In this document: in pieces, positions 11,098 to 13,396 of the stretch
How the letters are laid out: each line of letters opens with the position of its first letter
How positions within the stretch are numbered: the first letter of the stretch is position 1
Source of the DNA: DASPKA01 sp035628335
GTDB lineage: Bacteria; Patescibacteriota; Doudnabacteria; UBA920
Length of the DNA stretch: 13,396 nucleotides
Reading direction: 5' to 3'
Assembly (NCBI GenBank): GCA_035628335.1
Contig: DASPKA010000011.1
Coordinates: 1 to 13,396, forward strand
The notes under the pieces: model-generated
Databases searched by the model: none
Seen by the model: only the letters and a program-made list of their open reading frames with translations
Told to the model about the DNA's origin: nothing
Made by a program: the position numbers and the translations under genes

Positions 11098-11712
11098 ATG
11101 CAAAATGAATTCACCGCTAGAGAAGCAGATTACGAAAATGTTGAGACGTATAACGAAGAGCTCAAGCAACGAGTGATTGAGTCGCTTACAGACCGGTATG
11201 GAATCGAGCGCAGTTTGTATGCAGGTATCATTCTTAACAGAATTAACAAGTTTCTCACTGCCTTACAAAATACATACGGGGACCTGCGCCAAGTTAAGGG
11301 TAAACGAATACTTGACATAGGTTGTGGAAAAAAAGCAGTTGAAGAAGATGGGTCAGACATTGATCAAAGCACAGAGCGAGTCTTTGAGCCTTGGATGTGC
11401 CGTATTCTCGTAGAGCTGGGTGCTGACCCTGTTGGTATAGATATAGAAGTAAACGATGACCCGTCTTTTGAGCATTACCAAATTGATGCAGCTTTGCCTG
11501 GCGCTTTTGCATTCTTACCTGACCATTCGTTTGACGGGTGGCATGACATGAGTGTATTTGGACATCCTAAATTTGTAAAAAACATTCCACGTCGAGAGCG
11601 GGGCAGAGTCTATGAGAATATGAAATCAGAAATGACGCGCTTACTAAAATCTAATGGCATGATAATACAAACTCACATTGAAAGTTTGAATCCTGCAAAC
11701 CAAAATGTTTGA
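11098..11712 (+). CDS. Class I SAM-dependent methyltransferase-like protein
   Basis: This is a 204-residue cytoplasmic protein. Residues about 1-65 are helical and charged. The Rossmann-like core then begins with motif I RILDIGCGKKA (70-80) for S-adenosylmethionine, and GIDIE (113-117) places the acidic residue that would bind its ribose. HSFDGWHDMSVFGHP (143-157) is in the usual motif IV position, and LLKSNGMIIQTH (182-193) resembles the common LLKPGG strand. The segment between motif I and GIDIE is longer than usual (DGSDIDQSTERVFEPWM). The substrate is unknown; small molecule, protein or RNA are all possible. The end overlaps the following membrane gene by eight bases, so the two are co-translated. 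No convincing promoter is seen; read-through from tRNA-Gln is possible. Confidence 0.8.
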   Translation: MQNEFTAREADYENVETYNEELKQRVIESLTDRYGIERSLYAGIILNRINKFLTALQNTYGDLRQVKGKRILDIGCGKKAVEEDGSDIDQSTERVFEPWMCRILVELGADPVGIDIEVNDDPSFEHYQIDAALPGAFAFLPDHSFDGWHDMSVFGHPKFVKNIPRRERGRVYENMKSEMTRLLKSNGMIIQTHIESLNPANQNV

Positions 11713-12298
11713 CTACAAAACAGTTATTAGTATCATTGCTGTCCTGCTTACGTTCGGGGGCTACGCTCCGTATATTCGAGACGTACTACAAAAAAAGACC
11801 ACGCCACATGCGTTCACCTGGTTTGTGTGGACCTTAGCGTCAGCCATTGCCTGTGCATTACAAATTTCTGGCGGTGCAGGCCCGGGAGCATGGGTAACCT
11901 TAGCTGTAGTTCTGATATGCCTGCTTATATTTGTCCTTTCGCTTCGAAACGGACATAAAGACATAACCCGAACGGATGTCGTATTTCTCATACTTTCGCT
12001 TATGGCTCTTGGGCTCTGGCTTGTAGCTAAATTACCTATTTGGTCTAATATCTTAATAGTTACCGTAGACGTGCTAGGCTTTGCGCCAACGATCAGAAAA
12101 TCCTGGAGCAAACCATACTCAGAAACTCTGGTAACATACAAAATAACTGCACTCAGACATGGACTCAGTATATTCGCCCAACAACAATACAACATCCTCA
12201 CCACACTCTACCCCGTTGCATGGACCGCTGCCAATGCATTGTTTAGTCTACTTCTTATTCTTCGCCGCAGGGTGATACCAAGAGAAAACCGCCCTTAA
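11705..12298 (+). CDS. SWEET/PQ-loop-like membrane protein with internal duplication
   Basis: This 197-residue protein has about six or seven membrane helices (roughly 6-22, 38-54, 62-80, 92-108, 112-130, 146-160, 166-186). Two related segments are visible: GGYAPYIRDVLQKKTTPHAF (18-37) and LGFAPTIRKSWSKPYSETL (124-142). Each has an aromatic and a proline inside a helix, then a basic patch and a Ser/Thr-Pro-like turn. This resembles the tandem three-helix units of PQ-loop and SWEET-type transporters, but the exact PQ dipeptide is absent, so the family call is a guess. It overlaps the methyltransferase gene by eight bases. Its stop codon lies in the loop of the terminator at 12285-12309. Confidence 0.75.
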   Translation: MFDYKTVISIIAVLLTFGGYAPYIRDVLQKKTTPHAFTWFVWTLASAIACALQISGGAGPGAWVTLAVVLICLLIFVLSLRNGHKDITRTDVVFLILSLMALGLWLVAKLPIWSNILIVTVDVLGFAPTIRKSWSKPYSETLVTYKITALRHGLSIFAQQQYNILTTLYPVAWTAANALFSLLLILRRRVIPRENRP

Positions 12299-12309
12299 GG
12301 GGCGGTTTT
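12285..12309. terminator. Bidirectional terminator shared by two convergent genes
   Basis: A perfect 10-bp stem (AAAACCGCCC/GGGCGGTTTT) has a TTAAG loop. The stop codon of the plus-strand membrane gene lies in the loop, and the stop codon of the minus-strand gene overlaps the far arm, so coding and termination signals are compressed into 26 bases. Confidence 0.92.
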
Positions 12310-13009
12310 ATACTAGGAACTTTTGCCTTGTCTTTTCTATTAATATTTGGAGGTACTGAAAATTAAGAACAATGAACAGCGTAACCCCAACCATTTCAGC
12401 AAACTCTTCCGTTGCAACAAGCTTAATCCATACATCGTCTGAAAACTTAGTTGAGGTTGTGTAAAACTCTAATACTGGAGAAACAAAGAAACACGCCACT
12501 GCCAAACAAAGCAACCACATATTTACTTGCGTCCTTTTACGAAAGAAGTAAATAAGGTATATAAAATATGCCGCAGATGCTAAGATAGCTGGCCAGTAAA
12601 ATAACAGCCATTCAGTTGAGGTATACCCAAGCGTCGTAAAGGTTCGCTCGTACACCAAGAGCTGTTCTTCCCCGCCAAATATACTAGACATTAGTCCATG
12701 CAAACTCTCGTGTATAAAACCAACTTCATCAAGAGCTAAATATACGAACCCAAGCCAGTAGGGAAACAGCAGCCACAGCTGCCAGGACTTAAACGCACGG
12801 ATCAAATACAAAAAGGTAAGAACAGTAAAAATAAGGGATGCGGCAAAAATAAGCTGGAAGCCTTGATAATAAGTAGGAATATTTCGTTCAAGGTCCAAGT
12901 CAAAGAGTTTAACTCCTGGTCCAAAGTAAAAGTAAAGAGCAATTAAAGCCAAGTCGCATAAAAACAACGGTGCAGCTATCCACAGGCTTTTGTTATTTAA
13001 AATACTCAT
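12308..13009 (-). CDS. Multi-pass membrane protein with DE...HE and EE..E residues
   Basis: This is a 233-residue protein from the ATG giving MSILNNKSLW. A longer frame starts at 13039, but a TATAAT box lies inside it, seven bases before the preferred ATG. Six or more membrane helices are visible (about 9-30, 48-70, 78-96, 133-155, 163-182, 205-222). Unusually for membrane helices, polar residues cluster: LALDEVGFIHESLHG (D94, E95, H100, E101) and ATEEFAEMVG (E201, E202, E205). Such acidic and histidine sets could bind a metal or act as a membrane-embedded hydrolase site, but I do not recognise the family and this is speculation. It is a single gene convergent with the SWEET-like gene. Confidence 0.75.
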   Translation of the reverse strand: MSILNNKSLWIAAPLFLCDLALIALYFYFGPGVKLFDLDLERNIPTYYQGFQLIFAASLIFTVLTFLYLIRAFKSWQLWLLFPYWLGFVYLALDEVGFIHESLHGLMSSIFGGEEQLLVYERTFTTLGYTSTEWLLFYWPAILASAAYFIYLIYFFRKRTQVNMWLLCLAVACFFVSPVLEFYTTSTKFSDDVWIKLVATEEFAEMVGVTLFIVLNFQYLQILIEKTRQKFLV

Positions 13010-13016
13010 TATAGTA

Positions 13017-13022
13017 ATTATA
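13017..13022 (-). promoter_or_regulatory. -10 box giving a leaderless start at 13009
   Basis: A perfect TATAAT on the minus strand lies seven bases before the ATG at 13009. The predicted transcript begins at or next to the start codon. The -35 region is poor. Confidence 0.45.
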
Positions 13023-13114
13023 CAGCATGTGTAATTCATACGAGGCGGGAACCTTTCAACACTCGGAAGAAAGTCATGAGATTCCTGTCTTCCGGTTATG
13101 ACAAATCATTTCTG

Positions 13115-13123
13115 TGTTATAAT
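13115..13123 (+). promoter_or_regulatory. Extended -10 promoter for the truncated membrane gene
   Basis: TGTTATAAT is a perfect extended -10 element. Only a weak -35 (TTATGA, 16 bases upstream) is present, as is usual for extended -10 promoters. The transcript would start near 13130, about 19 bases before the ATG at 13149. Confidence 0.55.
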
Positions 13124-13148
13124 ATAGGTAGCAATTAAAACAAAATAA

Positions 13149-13396
13149 ATGTACACAAAAAACTTAATTTTTGGCTTGGGTGCAGCTTTTTTATACTTAT
13201 TGCTTACCCTGCTCTCTGCGGCATTTTTTCCATTCACACAAAATTACCCTGGTCAAATATATCTTTACCTTAGCCTTGCTGTTGTGCTCTTTTTTGGCGC
13301 AAGGCGCACAAAAATAGCCAAATTTTCTGGCTTTAAACTCCCAGAGCACGGTACCGGTTTTTACTTTATTTTCCCCCTTATGCTTACTCTTCTCCC
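13149..13396 (+). CDS. N-terminal part of a membrane protein, cut by the window edge
   Basis: An open frame runs from the ATG to the end of the window without a stop, giving 82 residues. It begins MYTKNLIFGLGAAFLYLLLT, a positively charged start followed by a long hydrophobic helix. A second hydrophobic stretch (IYLYLSLAVVLFFGA) leads into a basic turn (RRTKIAKF) and a third hydrophobic start (FYFIFPLMLTLLP). This pattern occurs at the N-terminus of CPBP-type membrane proteases among others, but the diagnostic motifs would lie outside the window. The extended -10 promoter just upstream and the lack of any competing frame support it as a real gene. Confidence 0.65.
   Translation, partial: MYTKNLIFGLGAAFLYLLLTLLSAAFFPFTQNYPGQIYLYLSLAVVLFFGARRTKIAKFSGFKLPEHGTGFYFIFPLMLTLL

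Noticed and set aside
11761..12204. 147-codon minus-strand frame across the SWEET-like gene
   Set aside because: It is antisense to a membrane protein with clear helices and internal duplication, and has no start signals.
13010..13039. Upstream ATG at 13039 for the membrane protein
   Set aside because: The added ten codons contain the TATAAT box that best explains transcription, and the extra residues (NYTCCIITI) look non-coding.

Overview
The window looks like chromosomal DNA from a candidate-phyla-radiation bacterium (Patescibacteria, most likely Parcubacteria/Paceibacteria). This is an inference, not a marker-gene placement. It rests on compact, moderately AT-rich gene packing, weak or absent Shine-Dalgarno sequences, apparently leaderless starts, a tRNA without an encoded CCA, a SerRS with a variant motif 3, a LysRS carrying an extra C-terminal domain, and several small membrane proteins of no known family.

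Region by region. (1) 26-4040, minus strand: a translation operon reading lysS (LysRS fused to a DUF2000-like domain), a Nudix hydrolase, serS, then a small membrane protein. (2) 4154-5863, minus strand: a winged-helix regulator with a degenerate nucleotidyltransferase domain, a small two-helix membrane protein, and the peptidoglycan transglycosylase mltG, all overlapping or nearly so. (3) 5932-7983, plus strand: a large PP2C-like pseudophosphatase, membrane-segment, coiled-coil and beta-propeller protein. It diverges from the regulator through a promoter region where the two -35 boxes overlap. (4) 8065-8466, plus: a small protein with two C-x2-C...C-x2-H putative zinc sites, with its own promoter, a good ribosome binding site and a strong bidirectional terminator. 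(5) 8512-9810, minus: rplJ-rplL with a recognisable L10 leader, a candidate attenuator and two patches of short degenerate repeats. (6) 9884-10514, plus: a GC-rich islet holding one small secreted protein with a consensus promoter, a 5' hairpin, a good ribosome binding site and a terminator, followed by a roughly 100-base nested palindrome. (7) 10524-11046: a coiled-coil protein (minus) and tRNA-Gln(CUG) (plus). (8) 11098-12298, plus: a SAM-dependent methyltransferase overlapping a SWEET/PQ-loop-like membrane protein. (9) 12308-13009, minus: a membrane protein with conserved-looking acidic and histidine residues, sharing a terminator with the gene before it. (10) 13149-13396, plus: the start of another membrane protein cut by the window edge.

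Working together: regions 1 and 5 are ordinary translation machinery with two unusual points, the LysRS fusion and the repeat-laden L10/L12 leader. Regions 2 and 3 look like one cell-envelope signalling and remodelling locus: a DNA-binding regulator and MltG opposite a membrane receptor whose phosphatase domain has lost its metal ligands. The best candidates for undescribed biology are that locus, the LysRS-DUF2000 fusion, and the GC-rich secreted-protein islet with its palindrome.
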